The notes under the pieces are model-generated. The model had not been told where the DNA came from, searched no databases, and worked only from the letters and a program-made list of their open reading frames with translations. This document shows, piece after piece, positions 1-12,273 of a stretch of DNA of 64,000 nt. Numbering within the stretch: the first letter of the stretch is position 1; each line of letters opens with the position of its first letter. Origin of the DNA: Lonicera japonica (taxonomy: Eukaryota; Streptophyta; Magnoliopsida; Dipsacales; Caprifoliaceae); NCBI GenBank assembly GCA_021464415.1, contig CM038470.1:34652099-34716098 (forward strand). The letters run 5' to 3'. Both the position numbers and the translations under genes were made by a program.

Positions 1-293
1 AAACAACCTAGGGTTTTCGCTTCAACATTCCAACTTTGTTGTAATCCAATTCAAAACAACGAAACCCTATATACACAATAATCAAATTTTTTTTTTCTAG
101 GGTTTACAAGCAATTCAGAATTCTGTTTTTTTTTTTTTTTTTTTTTTTTTTCAGAAAACACTGTTCACGCCAAATCACTGTTCATCGCGCACTGTTCATC
201 GCGGTTACTGTTCATCACTGTTCATCGCGATTACTGTTCATCACTGTTCACGATTACTGTTCATGCGCACTGTTCACGGCACTGTTCACCCGA

Positions 294-344
<51 letters not shown>

Positions 345-475
345 CAGAATCTATAAACCCTAACACAATTTTTTTGGAATAAGATTAACAAGAATGAAAG
401 CCTAGGGTTTCAAGAATCTACTACGAAATTGAAAGAACAAGAAACTAAGATAGAGAACCTGGATAGAAAAGTCTC
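1..475 (-). other. Leader of a minus-strand gypsy-type element, with CACTGTTCAT repeats
   Basis: This stretch lies just inside the 5' LTR and PBS of a minus-strand element whose body continues off the left edge. It has no reading frame. Positions about 162-292 are built from irregular direct repeats of CACTGTTCAT and CACTGTTCAC with CGCG or CGATTA spacers. Two poly-T runs (about 126-151 and 297-344) flank them, reading as poly-A on the element's sense strand. It is probably the untranslated leader upstream of gag. The repeats may be replication slippage products. Confidence 0.55.
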
Positions 476-486
476 CTCTGATACCA
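476..486 (-). other. Primer-binding site (initiator tRNA-Met type)
   Basis: Read on the minus strand this is TGGTATCAGAG, the usual plant LTR-retrotransposon primer site complementary to the 3' end of initiator tRNA-Met. It lies one base inside the LTR edge at 488, which fixes the element's orientation and shows that the LTR to its right is a 5' LTR. Confidence 0.8.
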
Positions 487-487
487 A

Positions 488-1151
488 TGACGCGAACCCG
501 GATCGTCTTTCCTAGCCAGGCTAATGGATCCTCAACCCTTGAACTACAAACGTAGCAAGAACCTTGGAATACGTCGAAAAGATGGAAGATGGAACCTCAA
601 CCCAACGCTTAAAGAAGCGCGAACCTCGGTATAATGAATGACGCCACAATCTAGTGTGATTGCTAGATTGATAAGTCAAGAACAATTGAATTAATCAATT
701 CAACATGTTCAACATGTTCTTAGAGAACACAAAGAGAAAGCTCTCAATTTAATTAATCATCAAAACTTATTTTTAAAACAATAATGTGCCTCCTTTAAAT
801 AGGAGAAACAAAGCTAGAATCCTAATTCAAAAAGGAAACTAATTCCTACCTAGAAAAGGAAAATAACTTCTAGAATAATCCTAACACAATAAGGAAAATA
901 ATAATAAATAATAAGGAAACTTATTCAAAAAGGAAACTACTAATCTAATTCCTAATTGAATAATAAAATAAGACGACTAAAATAAACTCCTAAATAATTA
1001 AGGAAATAATATAGAAGTCTTGAATTTCTATGGAATTCCTTTTGAATTTCCATGCTCTATCCTTGTAATTCATCAGGTATGGATCATCATTTAGGATGCC
1101 ACAAACCACCATGGTTGAATAGAAATTGAAGCTAGACCGGATCATATCACA
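488..1151 (-). mobile_element. 5' LTR of a minus-strand gypsy-type element, nested in a copia element
   Basis: On the minus strand this starts TGTGATATGATCCGG and ends GGGTTCGCGTCA, giving TG...CA ends about 664 bp apart, followed by the PBS. The copia reading frame to the right stops exactly at the outer edge, inside the conserved TRSSLRNVCNN segment, so this LTR inserted into that copia element. The U5 half resembles the solo LTR at 33996-34706, sharing GGGT(T/C)GAGGT and TTCCAAGGTTCTTGC blocks, so both belong to one wider lineage. The outer edge is inferred from the frame break and TG/CA ends. The matching target duplication would be off the window. Confidence 0.65.
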
Positions 1152-2156
1152 TATTATTGCATACATTTCTTAAGGATGATCTAGTCATAACCTTACTAGA
1201 TGGTTCTCTAAGAATTTGATCAATAGGGTGGTTGGACACAAATTTTTAACTTCTAGGCAAATCATTCGAGTTTTGTTCGGTTGTGTTTTTTAACTCCTTA
1301 GAAGGAGCTTGAGCACTCGATGTTTCTTCCTTAGATGTATCATTAATTTGAATATCTGAATTTTTTTGGATAATTTGAATATAGTCATCGGAACGCACTA
1401 TAGGTGAAAAAGTATTGGAATCATTAAATACAACATGCATAGACTTTTGAATGACCAAACTTTTCTTGTTATAAATTTTATATACTTTAGTATTAGTGGC
1501 ATACCCAAGAAAAATTCCTTCATCGAATTTTGCATCAAATTTGCCCAAGTGATCACGATCATTCAAAATAAAACACTTACAACCAAAAACTTTAAAATAT
1601 ACAATATTTGGTTTCTTGTCATTCCATAACTCTTAAGGTGTCTTATCCAACTTTTTATGAATAATAGCACGATTAATCACATAGCATGCGGTGTTAACGG
1701 CTTTCGTCCAAAAATACTCTGGCAAAGAATGTTCATTTAACATAATCCTAGACACCTCTTGAAGAGATCTATTTTTTCTTTCAACAACACCATTTTGTTG
1801 AGGAGTTCTAGGTGCCAAAAAGTTATGATCAATACCATGCTCATCATAAAAGTTCTCAATATCAATATTATCGAATTCTCTACCTTTATCACTCCTAACA
1901 TGCACAGTAGAAACACCTTTTTTATTTTGAACTTTTCTATAAAATTTAGCAAAAGCATGTGGAGTTTTACTTTTGTGAGAAAAAAAAACACCCAAGTAAA
2001 TCTAGTATAATCATCATCAATAACAAAAGTATACAATTTACCACCTAAACTAGCAATCGAGTTAAGACCAAATATATCAAAATGTAACATATCAAAAGGT
2101 CTAGTTGTAATAATATCCTTCTTAAACTTAAATGAAGAGTTATGTTTTTTACCAAG
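1152..2156 (-). pseudogene. Copia integrase core and start of RT region (broken)
   Basis: This codes for the catalytic core of a Ty1/copia integrase. The acidic triad is visible: Asp in LHFDIFG, Asp in VRSDKGREF and Glu in NGVVERKNR, so the catalytic residues survive. The core is split between frames near 1990 and interrupted by a stop near 1633. A second block (1566-1246) is the linker between integrase and RT (GIFLGYATNTKVYKIYN and following). The frame then reaches TRSSLRNVCNN, the conserved entry to the copia RT, and is cut by the LTR at 1151. In an intact element this would insert cDNA into the genome. Confidence 0.8.
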
Positions 2157-2660
2157 TTAACATGCATCACAAATTTTATCCTTAACAAATTTAGTTTTAT
2201 GCAATCCTTTAACTAACTCTTTCTTAGACAAAGCATGAATTAAGTCCATATTACCATGTCCTAATATTCTATGCCATAACCAAGAAAAATCATTAATAGC
2301 GGATAAACACTTAACATCTTGTTGAGATAAATCATTAAGCTCAAGAGTGTACACATTGTTAGTTCTATATGCAACAAATAAGATAGAATCATCACTAACA
2401 TTCTTAACAATGTAACGATCGGATTTAAAAATAACTTCATAACCTTTATCACACAATTGACTAATACTAAGTAAATTATGCTTTAAACCTTCAACTAAAA
2501 GAACATTATCAATATAAGTAGAACTCTTACCAACCTTACCTATACCGATGATCTTAGCCTTGGCGTTGTCTTTAAAAGTTACATTCCCTCCTCGCTTGGG
2601 AATGAGACTTAAGAAGTTGTTTTTGTCTCTTGTCATGTGCTTTAAGCATCCACTATCCAA
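2157..2660 (-). pseudogene. Copia aspartic protease and GAG-pre-integrase domain
   Basis: The reading frame opens in a retropepsin-like protease with the LDSGCLKHMTRD active-site segment (catalytic Asp in DSG). It continues through IDNVLLVEGLKHNLLSISQLCDKGY to the GAG-pre-integrase zinc-binding domain (LWHRILGHGNMDLI, ending CDAC). The protease would cleave the Gag-Pol polyprotein, and the HHCC region precedes the integrase core. It is preceded by a stop-broken linker and followed by a stop at 2157 before the integrase core, so the polyprotein is not continuous. Confidence 0.8.
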
Positions 2661-3563
2661 GAACTATTTGGTTTTGCTACCTTTAGCTTTCAAGCACACC
2701 TATACCATAAACTTAAGTAACTTCTCCTTTGGTACCCAAAATGTGTTGGGTCCCTTTGGATTATTATATATAATGGTTCCTTTTGGAACCTAAGAAAGTT
2801 TCCTCTTAAGAAAACTCTCATTTCTATAGAAACAATGATCCACATAGTGAGTATTTCTACCATAATATGAGAAAAGATGAGTGGGATCATGAAGTGTGTA
2901 TGTTTTAAAAAAGTTTTTGTAATTATTTTGATTGTCAATTTGGTTATAACCCAAACCGGCTTTGTCAAATACACACATTTGCATTCCTAATAGTTTATCC
3001 AAGTTGTCCCTTCTATTGGTAAACTTGGTTAGACTATTAGTTAAGTCATCCACTTGGTCTTTCAACTTGGCATTTTCCACTACAAGTGTGTTTGGAATTT
3101 CTTTCTCATTTCCTTTCTTCAAGGTTTTAATTTCATTTTTTAAAACCACATTTTCCTTTTCAAACGTTTCACACTTGCTAGAAACCATCAAGTTGTCCTT
3201 ATTTAGGCTTGCATACTTTTTAGATAAATTTTCAAACTTACTATGCAATTCCTCAAACATCTCATATAATTCATCATAGTCATTCTCATAATGTACATCA
3301 TCATTAATAGAAACATCATTATCGCTAAATAAATCATAATTATAGTCTACTTCATCGTCTTTTGCCATAAGGAAAAGGTTTGCCGTGTCCTCGTCGCTAG
3401 AGCCGGCATCGGACTCCCCGCTTTCGGAATCACTCCAAGTGCCTTTAAGGGCGTGCTTTACTTGTTTGAATACTTTGTCCCTCTTATCCCTCTTCTCCTT
3501 TCTTCTAACCGGACAATTGGTTTTGAAGTGCCCTGGTTCATGGCAATGGAAACATTTATTCAC
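2661..3563 (-). pseudogene. Copia Gag C-terminal part: CCHC zinc knuckle and coiled coil
   Basis: Near its start the frame has CFHCHEPGHFKTNC, a perfect CX2CX4HX4C nucleic-acid-binding knuckle of Gag nucleocapsid. A basic stretch, an acidic Ser/Asp-rich stretch and a long heptad-rich region follow (ELYEMFEELHSKF to about VDDLTNSLTKF, likely coiled coil). The end (2790-2661) contains the WVPKGT/TNPKGPNTFWVPK spacer typical of SIRE-type elements just before the protease. Gag packages element RNA in cytoplasmic particles. It is separated from the N-terminal Gag frame by stops around 3564-3734. Confidence 0.75.
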
Positions 3564-3734
3564 TTCTTCGTTTTCAACTCTTGGTTGAATTGATCAATCA
3601 CTATTCCTCTTTGATGAAGAACCAAAGTTGTTTCTTTTTTCTTAAAAGCTTTTCTTCTTGGCTAGAAATTTCACGAATTTCCTAGATAGAAGAACCATGT
3701 CTTTATCACCTCCCATTGACTCCTGATCATCTTC

Positions 3735-4452
3735 TCATTGACTTGCTTTGAGAGCTAGAGTCTTTTTGACTTTTGAATCAACCGCTTCTTCTATTTTCAA
3801 CTCTTTCTCATGGGTTTTGAAAGAACCCAAAAGTTCATCCATGCTAAGGGTTTTGAGGTTCTTGGCTTTTTGAATGGCCATTAATTTTGGTCTCCATTTC
3901 TTAGGGAGAGTTCTAAGGATCTTTCGAATCTTATCCTCATTAGAGTAGACCTTACCAAGAAGATCTAAAGCGTTAATGATAATAGAGAATCTAATATACA
4001 TAGAAGTAAGAGATTTATTTGGATCCATTTTGAATAGTTCATAATCATGAACAAGCATGTCAATATTATCATCCTTAACTTGTAAGGTTCCCTCATAAGC
4101 AACCTCTAGTTTATCCCAAATGTTTTTGGCGGTTTTACAACTAGATTTTTTTTTGTATTCGTCCATGGTCAATGCACAATATAGAGAGTTTAAAGCTGTA
4201 GCATTAAATTGAATTTTTTTAATGTCATGCTCATCATATTCGAAAATGGACTTAGGGATAACATTGCCCCTTTCATCGATTTTGGTAATCTCATAGGGTT
4301 CAATGAGTGTAACCCTCCATTGTTCGAAGTCACTAGATTGTAGAAAAGTACACATACGATTTTTTTCAATAACTATAATTTTTGCCATCAAATAGGGGTG
4401 GCCTAGTGGTTGAAGAACCTTCGTTAAGACTGGTTCCTTGATAAATAGACAT
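3735..4452 (-). pseudogene. Copia Gag N-terminal part (UBN2-type)
   Basis: The start ATG at 4452 opens with MSIYQGTSLNEG and TTRPPLFDGKNYSYW, a typical copia Gag beginning. A frameshift near 4380-4390 passes to the frame that runs to the stop at 3735. Diagnostic UBN2 segments follow: AKNIWDKLEVAYEGT, LVHDYELFKMDPNKSLTSMYIRF, and RTLPKKWRPKLMAIQKAKNLKTLSMDELLG (written in parts here). This is the capsid-like portion of Gag. It sits immediately downstream of the PBS and 5' LTR, as expected. Confidence 0.75.
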
Positions 4453-4495
4453 GATCGTAAACTCTAAGATTGTAAAATCAAAACAAGCGTACTCC

Positions 4496-4506
4496 CTCTG
4501 ATACCA
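4496..4506 (-). other. Primer-binding site of the SIRE-like copia element
   Basis: The minus strand reads TGGTATCAGAG, the initiator tRNA-Met primer site, two bases inside the LTR edge at 4509. It shows that 4509-5924 is a 5' LTR and that the element runs leftward. Confidence 0.8.
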
Positions 4507-4508
4507 AT

Positions 4509-5924
4509 TGTAAGTCGAAAAATACCTTAGAGGGGGTGAATAGGGTTTTTGAAACTTAATCAAATTTTTAAAAATTGTTTTAAAAATATTTAAAGTCTAT
4601 ATCAAGCAATCAAGTAAAATACTCAAGCAATCCCAAGCACAAAGAAAATATAGCAATTAATAAAATAGCTAGAGATAGAAAGATTAAACCGATAAAAGTC
4701 GAAGACTTTTTGTCCACACTGTTCGGCTTGTTAGACCCTACTTTCGCACTCGGATAGTTTCCTGAAAATTTTTACTAATACCGATCTTCGTCCAGGAGAA
4801 GATAAAACCTCTACAAGTGTATCCTTCTCACACACTCTACAAATGTTGATTTCTCACAACACTCACACAAGAACAATCTCTTACTAATCTAAGAGATAAA
4901 TCTCTCTTAATATTTGAAGAATAAGATTTTGGTGACAAACACCAATGTACAATAGCTCTCAAGTGTTTGAAAATTACAAGTTAAGCTCACACTAAGATAT
5001 ATCAAATTTGATCAACAAATTATAGCTCAAAATAATGATGATTGATCTTGAATCTTTGAATATTGAATATAGATGAAGAGAATATAGTTAGAATGATTCA
5101 AGAGTGTTTAAATAAGTCTTAGATAGTGTATATATAGTTTAGGACATCAAATGGCCGTTTGGAAAGAGTTGGTGGAGGTTTGGTACCAAAAATGGTAAAA
5201 AAACAGAAATCCAATAGCTAGTTTCTGGACCATCAGTCGACTGAGCAAGGCTCATCAATAGACTGAGTGGCCATCAGTCGACTAGCCATGCCCATCAATC
5301 AACTTATGGTCCCCATTAGTTTGCTGCCAAAAAGTCCAAAAATCTATTTTTTTTTACTTTTGCAAATTAGCTTAAAAATCAATTTTGGAGCTTGGGGAAT
5401 GTTAAATATGAGTTCCTAAGACTTCTATATAAGGGAGAGCTCAAAAATAAGGTCATTAGAATTTAAAATGAGTTTATTTCAAAAATGTTTTTTCGCTACG
5501 AAGAGTTTTTTTAAAGAATCTTGATTCCAACTTTAATTTGATCAATCTAATAATGTTAAAACAATGTATGAGCTATTATGATGATCAAATAAGAAACTTT
5601 ACACATATTCTAAAGTACTCACTCAAATATAGAATAAACGAGTCTTTGATTACTTTAGGAAGTTTCTTTAATTCTTCAATTACTTTGGTTTTTTATCCTC
5701 ATCGATTTGTAATAGTGAATGAGCTTTGATCAAGTTGAGATGTGGTGTGAGACAAAAGAGATTTGTAGATTTTGTAGAAGAATGATCTTGGTTCCGGCTT
5801 GTCAGATTTGTCCACGTATGATCAAATAATTGTGGCTATTACTTAAAACATCAACTTAGTTAAATTATATAAGATTAATATTGTTGTTATTATCAAAACA
5901 AGATTAGTGACTTTTAGGTCAACA
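4509..5924 (-). mobile_element. 5' LTR of the SIRE-like copia element (LTR family C)
   Basis: On the plus strand it runs from TGTAAGTCGAAAAATACC to TTTTAGGTCAACA, 1416 bp with TG...CA ends. Related left edges occur at 21772 (TGTAGGTCGG) and 29816 (TGTAGGTCGAAAAATACCC), so this is a repeated family. A minus-strand TATA-like sequence lies at 5128-5136. Copies of CAGTCGACTG lie about 100 bp upstream of it in the direction of transcription. No intact outer target duplication can be tested, because the partner LTR is missing. Confidence 0.8.
5128..5302 (-). promoter_or_regulatory. LTR C promoter: TATA box plus AGTCGACT palindromes
   Basis: Reading leftward, palindromes CAGTCGACTG (5234-5243) and CAGTCGACTA (5275-5284) with decayed copies at about 5256 and 5293 precede the TATA-like CTATATATAC (5128-5137) by about 100 bp. 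The second LTR copy has the same layout. The TATA box is the likely core promoter. The palindromes look like binding sites, but the binding factor is unknown. Confidence 0.5.
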
Positions 5925-8900
5925 CATCCAATAACTAAAGGAACAAATATTCAAAAGTTACGTTAAAAGAACTTTCACCTTAACGTTTTGAATAACTACA
6001 TTTTTAACTTAAATTAGTCCCACAGACTTCACCCTATTTTTAAAAAAAATATTGACATTTTTTATTACACGATTATTTAACTATAAGTATGACAATAAAA
6101 CTTGTACTTGTTGGATTTTCCTAGTTAAGCATTAAAATAAAATTAACTATTCAAAATCTAATTTTAGTCATACGAATTATAAAATCTTAGTTCCCCAGGT
6201 GATACCGAGTGTACATGTGTTTTAAACTAAGTTCCCTTCTTATTCACAATTCAATTAGGTTAAAGAAATTCTCTTACTAAGAACTATGTTTAGAACATTC
6301 ATAGCAGTTCTAAAAGCAAGTTTACAACATTATAGGTAATGAATTATTTCATAATCCTAACTATATATATCTATAAGTATACAACTATGCATTTAGCCGC
6401 ACCATTATGCTAAGACATTCATAACATAGTGTTATGATGTGAAGCTTTATAAGGAGGGTACTAATTTTATCATAATACGCATAAATTCACCACCTCTAGT
6501 AGTCATTTATAACTTTTACTATTATATTTAAAATTGAAGAACCCACCATTATCTCAAACAAGAATAACTATAATCATCATGTGAAAAATTAGTCATAAAG
6601 ATGATAAAAATATTTTATCTACGAAAATATACATCAAATATCTACACTATCTACATAGTTTCAAGAAGCTCTATATTTTTTGTGGTGCCTTATTTGTGTG
6701 CTTGATTTCTGTTTCCACTCAATACAATATATCCATACACCCACTATAATTAGTAAAATCCAAATGACATAGTTGAGTATCTTACTAAATTTTTTATACC
6801 ACAAGAAAATTGTTTTTTCATCAACTAAAATCACTAAGTATTAATCATCAATTAAGAAGTAAAGTAAAGCCCAAGAGTTTCGGTTAAAAGACATTATGAA
6901 ACTTATAATTTCTAAAACAAACAAAATGAGATTTCTTGAACAACTAGTTAAACATTTATTTTCAAATTTAAATGAAATATACCATCATGATTATATTTTG
7001 AAAAAATAAACCAAATCATGAAAACCTAAAGAATCATAAAATTTTAATCATTAATATCAAAATAAAATAATCACAATGACTTTAATAATAATTTCTTTAT
7101 TCCAAGTTGCAAAAATCTCATTTTGATTTTGTCCTGAAAATAAATATTTTCACTCGAGACAATCCACTAACTGAAAGGAAAATTCATTAAAGTTTATAGC
7201 AACATATTCAAATCATAGATTTGTTATTTCTCTAGCTTTTCAAAAGTTCCGGATTTTCCAAATAAGTCTTAAACCCTTATTTGAATGGATTGGTCAAGGT
7301 TAATTAAGGATCGACTGACCTCATATACCTTTTAGTCTTTTCATAACTTTCTTTATAACTCCTCATGTTATCAGATGAGTAGACTGAACCCTTATTTCTT
7401 CTATAACAATACTGAATAGAAAAGGAACGAAAAATAATTAGACAAGAAAATTCTTATCCGTATAACTTTTTGAACAAGTTTAACAATCATAACAAATATA
7501 CTCAAACACTATAAATCATTAAAATGCATAGTAGTAAAATAAGTTTTAAACTTCTTGCAAGAAACAAATAAGCAAAAATTATCCATACACATAATCGTTA
7601 GTTTGAAGAACATTAATTTTCATATTATATTCAACAATCATTCGCATAAATATAATACTTTATTTGTTTGATCTTTTCAAAACTTTATGAATAGTTCTTT
7701 CTTCACATTTTTAACAACAGTAGTAAAAATCTCAATTAATAATACTAAATCAAGATTTGGTACACTTAAGGTAAACTAAACTTACTCAAAATATTCTAAG
7801 AAGTTATTTACGTTAAGAAAATTATTAAAAACATATTAAGCATGTAAATAAAGTTAATAACATAAAACTCAACATCATTAATAGTGCTTTGAATAATAAC
7901 ACGGACATTATAGGTAATATAAATACAATATATAACTAGGATACTCCTTTAGGTAATAACCATAAAATACAAATTATAATGCTTAGTTGTATTTATATTT
8001 AACTTTAGTGAATTGTATATTATTTAATTATACATTATCTTTGGATATCTTATACCCATCTAATCGAATAATGCACTGAACATTTTAATATTTATTAATT
8101 CATTACAATCATTCTCTTTAGAGAATAAATTTTAGATGAACAAATAAATACAAAAACTTCATGAAATTCTTTACAAATTTTAAGCATCCTTATCCATATG
8201 CTATTGTCAATAAGTTTATCATTTAATTTAAAAATTATCGCGTAGTTTGGCCACTTTGGCGGCTACCGAACTATTTGTAATATGACTATTAAATTAGAAC
8301 ATGTTCAGTTGTCCTCCAATTTACAAATTAGGCTATTTACAATCACTTAATTCGTGAATTATCTAATTTAAGCGTTTGGTTGCAAAAATGAACTAGCTAG
8401 TATATAAAGTCATAAAATTAAATTAATACCTAAGATATTAAATAACAAAACATAGATGTACACTTGAAATTACATAACATATAACTATCATACAAGTTCA
8501 TGTGAAAAAAATCGCAACACAAATTTTTTTTCTTGAAATTAAATAATTTATAATTCGTTAATTTACAATTAAAAAATTATAGATGAGATAATTTATGCAA
8601 CCAAATGAGCCCTTAAATAATATGTACATTAAACTTGTGAGAACATCACAATAGTAAGGATCGATAATAATTTTGAAGTGAAATTAGGGATCGTATTACC
8701 TAGGTTGATTTTAGGCTTTTTATCAAAAATAATTTTAAATTTGATAAGCAAAATTAAAAAACCTATGTCCAATCAATTTTACTGTCGAAACCTGTGTTGT
8801 ATTGTCTAACAATTATATCAAGTAATCACAAAAAAATAATAATCATACAACACCAGAAATTTACGAGGTATCCCTACTTGCGTAGGACTAATCCTTGGAA

Positions 8901-11042
8901 TTAACTAACAGTGCTTCACTATGATCAAAACGGAATTACAGACTCGATGACTTACAAAAATTGCTTTCCTAAAATTTACACAACAATCCTGTCAATCCAT
9001 TAAACGTAGAATCTAACCGCCGCGCTTCCTTTTTTTCCGGCTTACCCGTCATATATTTCTACGCACTTGATCACAATCCTTCACCCCCTATCTGTGAGCT
9101 CCCTTATCGTGCGTTAACCACTTCGCTCATCCCGTCTCCAATAGCAACCAAAGACACTCTCGCAGGACCATAAATGTTTGGAACCCTAGTTCCTAAAGTT
9201 GAAAAATAATAGGATCTGCTATAGCATATAAACAAAACTTATGTGGTATTTCAAAACTCTCAAAAATTGATTCTAACGTTTGAATATTTGTTACCTCAAA
9301 AAGCTATCTAGATCCTAAAGTTGAAGAACAATATGATCTCCTATGACATGTAAACAAAACTTAGGTTATGTTTTAAAACTTTCAAAAATTGATTATAACG
9401 TTTGAATATTTTTTGCCTCAAGAAACTCTCTAAAATCAGAGCGTTCATTTACTCAACAGCTAATTCAATTGCGACAACACATTCAATAGTAGCCTACTCT
9501 GGGAATGAATGTGAGACTAAAGTCCCTTTGTGCATCCACTACTAGCAACTCCTTCTATGTCCCTTCTCATACTATGCATATGGATCAACGGATGACATAA
9601 TGTATTTTTGACATAAACTAATAGTTATATTTATAAAAAAAAAAATATAAAGTCAAAATTCTTTTTAGAGTAAACTAAAAATATTAAAAAATAAAAATTT
9701 GTACCTTAAAAATACACGTTAAACCGGTATGGAACCAAAAGTTGAACCGGTCCGTAAATTTTAATTTTAATTCCTACGAAATTGTTATTGCCGGATCGGT
9801 CCCAGATTAAGAGATTTCTTCCGGTCCGTCAATTAAAGGCACATGCACAGCCTCTTTTACTTTATACGTGGCTAAACAAGAATGGGTTTGACCCATTTAA
9901 TGATTGCATGCCCATGGTTTTCTTTTTAATGGAACCTTGACTTTTTCAAAGCATAATATTTTCTTTTTAATTAAACCAAACGTTGTTTTTTCCTTCCTTT
10001 ATTTAAAAATAAACATAAATCCTTTTATTTTATTTTTACTTTTATTTCACTATCATAAATTAGACTGAATTCGATTTAACTAAGATTTCAGATACAATTT
10101 TATAGAGTATGTTAAACATAAAAAAAAAATCTCAATAATTTGTATTGACGAGCCTTTTTAGATTTCGACAAAACTCGGTAAAAATAAATTTGGCTCAAAA
10201 TATTTTTAATTTGAATTTTAAACTCAATTCACCACCTATATTTTGAATCAAACCATATAAACAACTTACCTTAGATCTTTAATTACGTGCGGTGCATCCG
10301 TTAAGTTTGGCGAGTTTTCATTAATTATCGCATATTTAAATCTCTAATTCGACTCAAACAATTACAACAGAAGAAGTGTTTTTGACTTTGGAATTAACCC
10401 AACTAAAAATATAAACCTAACAAATTTATGAGTTACTCATGTATGATTTACTATTTAACTAATAGTCATTAAACATTTTAGTTGGACCACTTTAGCGGCT
10501 ACGAACAATTCTTAATATGACAATTAATGCAAATTGTATATTTATGTAATCAAACATATTGATTAATAGATTTTTCTTCGTTGAAGAATGATTTTTAACC
10601 CTTTAATATTTATTAAGTCACTAAAATTTGATTCACCTTTGAGGAATAACATAATTATCAATTTAAGGGTTATAATCCTCAACCCATTATTAAATTCAAT
10701 ATTTATGGATCGTTTTAGTTGTGCTACTTTAGTAATTACCGAATTAATTATAATATAAACATTAAATTAAAGACAACGCCCTCATAATTTTTACAAATAC
10801 GTTCTTTACTAATTTTTTTTTTACTATTATAAACAATTTAGTTTGTCTAATTCGTAAAAAATTTAACATTGTCCTTTTATGAATATCATAAATTTTGGGC
10901 CAGTAAAAGATTGATCATGCTTCATGCATAGTCGTAAATAGCATCATAAATGAATTTAATATGCATCCAAAAAGAAATTGTAAATGAATTTTATAAAACA
11001 TAAGTTCGTGTAAAGACAAAACACATGTCAATATTATTATCT
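5925..11042. other. AT-rich intergenic sequence, no gene seen
   Basis: This long AT-rich stretch has no reading frame with recognisable domains. Short open frames here have the composition of non-coding DNA. A diverged tandem duplication lies at 9193-9426. Otherwise I see only A/T runs and scattered degenerate sequence, probably old transposon remains. Confidence 0.6.
9193..9426. repeat. Two-copy diverged tandem duplication, about 116 bp
   Basis: Two adjacent copies start with TCCTAAAGTTGAA (9193 and 9309) and share AAACAAAACTTA, TTTCAAAACT, AAAAATTGATT and AACGTTTGAATATTT blocks in the same order. They differ by roughly one base in ten. No coding content is seen. Confidence 0.65.
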
Positions 11043-11228
11043 ATAAAGTACGAGTCCATTTTTGATGGGAACAAAATTGGATGGAGTCATGGGATCTCTA
11101 ATGATAAAACAACACGTGTTCACTTTCATCTAAAATTAATTTTTTTTAATTTAAATAAATAAAAATTAACACGTGTCGTTTTATTATTAAAACTCCATGA
11201 TCCCATCAAAAAAATTTCCATAAAGTAC
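11043..11228. mobile_element. Mutator-type MITE with 9-bp target duplication
   Basis: A 168-bp palindromic element (11052-11219) is flanked by the perfect 9-bp direct repeat ATAAAGTAC (11043-11051 and 11220-11228). Both ends carry inverted TTTTTGATGGGA / TCCCATCAAAAA sequences. The arms continue with matched ATGG, ATAAAAC and ACACGTGT blocks around an A/T-rich centre. A 9-bp duplication is characteristic of Mutator-like transposons. The element has no coding capacity and would need a transposase supplied in trans. Confidence 0.75.
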
Positions 11229-12237
11229 TACATCCAGTATTATATTCATGCGGTTTTTCCCATTACCAAGTACAAAAACAAAATCATCATTAATTTGTTA
11301 GGTAAGATATGTTCTTCAAAGTGTAACTCTTATTTGAGTCACAATGAGTAGCCTCATAGAAAAAATTTAATTATATGATAATCTGTCAATTCTCCCACTC
11401 TAACTCTCCACCATACTAATAAATTCATGAAGGGAGGTTAAATAGTAGATAATGATAAGCATGATATTATTCTTCATCTTCAAGGTGAGAAATTTAATTT
11501 TACCTTTTGAAAAACTAATGTGCAAGTTGTAATGAAACTTTCCAAGACTTCATGATTACAAACATTACATATAAAAGAAAATGCGATGATGTTATAATTC
11601 GAAAATATTTTTCTTACCTCTAAATCTTGTCGCTTATTTTTATTTAGCGTATCAAATAATTTGTACTCTTGTTATATTTTTTGAAAGTATAACTCATATA
11701 TTACACCCGATAAAAATATGTAATAAAATTTATAAGTAAATGTAGCATTGTTATTTCTTGTATAAATTTTCATATAACTATTAGTCCTTTTTCAAAAATT
11801 GGCATAACCATCAAAGCCATCAAAACAATATTTTAATACAAAAACCAATTCAACTCTATTGATCAAAATAAAGCAGTATAGCATGATAGGATAACCTTGG
11901 TTTGATACTGTACAACCTTAATTAACATACGACTTTCATCTGATTTTTCATTAACATTAATATGAAAATCATGAAGCTCTGTAACCCGCTCTATTACAAT
12001 AAATTGAGAGATCGATGTTTCTTTGAGGCTTTATAGCTGTGTCAGATTTTTGAATTGCCTATTTTACCCCCGCGATCTATTTTTTTATTAAAAAATATGC
12101 ATGCAAGAAAGTTTGAACCTTAAACTTTTAATAAAGTAATATATTGTTTAACCACTAGACCAATTAACATCTTTATTCTATATTTTGGTTTGAATTAGAG
12201 ATATATTGGAGTAGTACACACATCAATTGTGCATGTG

Positions 12238-12273
<36 letters not shown>

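Larger units (their letters stand above)
1152..5924 (-). mobile_element. SIRE-like Ty1/copia element, truncated by a nested insertion
   Basis: The order on the minus strand is 5' LTR (5924-4509), PBS (4506-4496), gag, CCHC zinc knuckle with coiled coil, aspartic protease, GAG-pre-integrase, integrase core, then the first residues of the reverse-transcriptase region. It ends where the gypsy-type LTR inserted at 1151. RT, RNase H and the 3' LTR are not in the window. The long LTR and the WVPKG-type spacer after the knuckle point to the SIRE/Maximus lineage. Several frameshifts and stops make it non-functional. Confidence 0.8.

Noticed and set aside
5538..5729. Small open frame in LTR C encoding a 63-residue peptide
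   Set aside because: It lies inside an LTR, has no domain and is not preserved in the second LTR copy.
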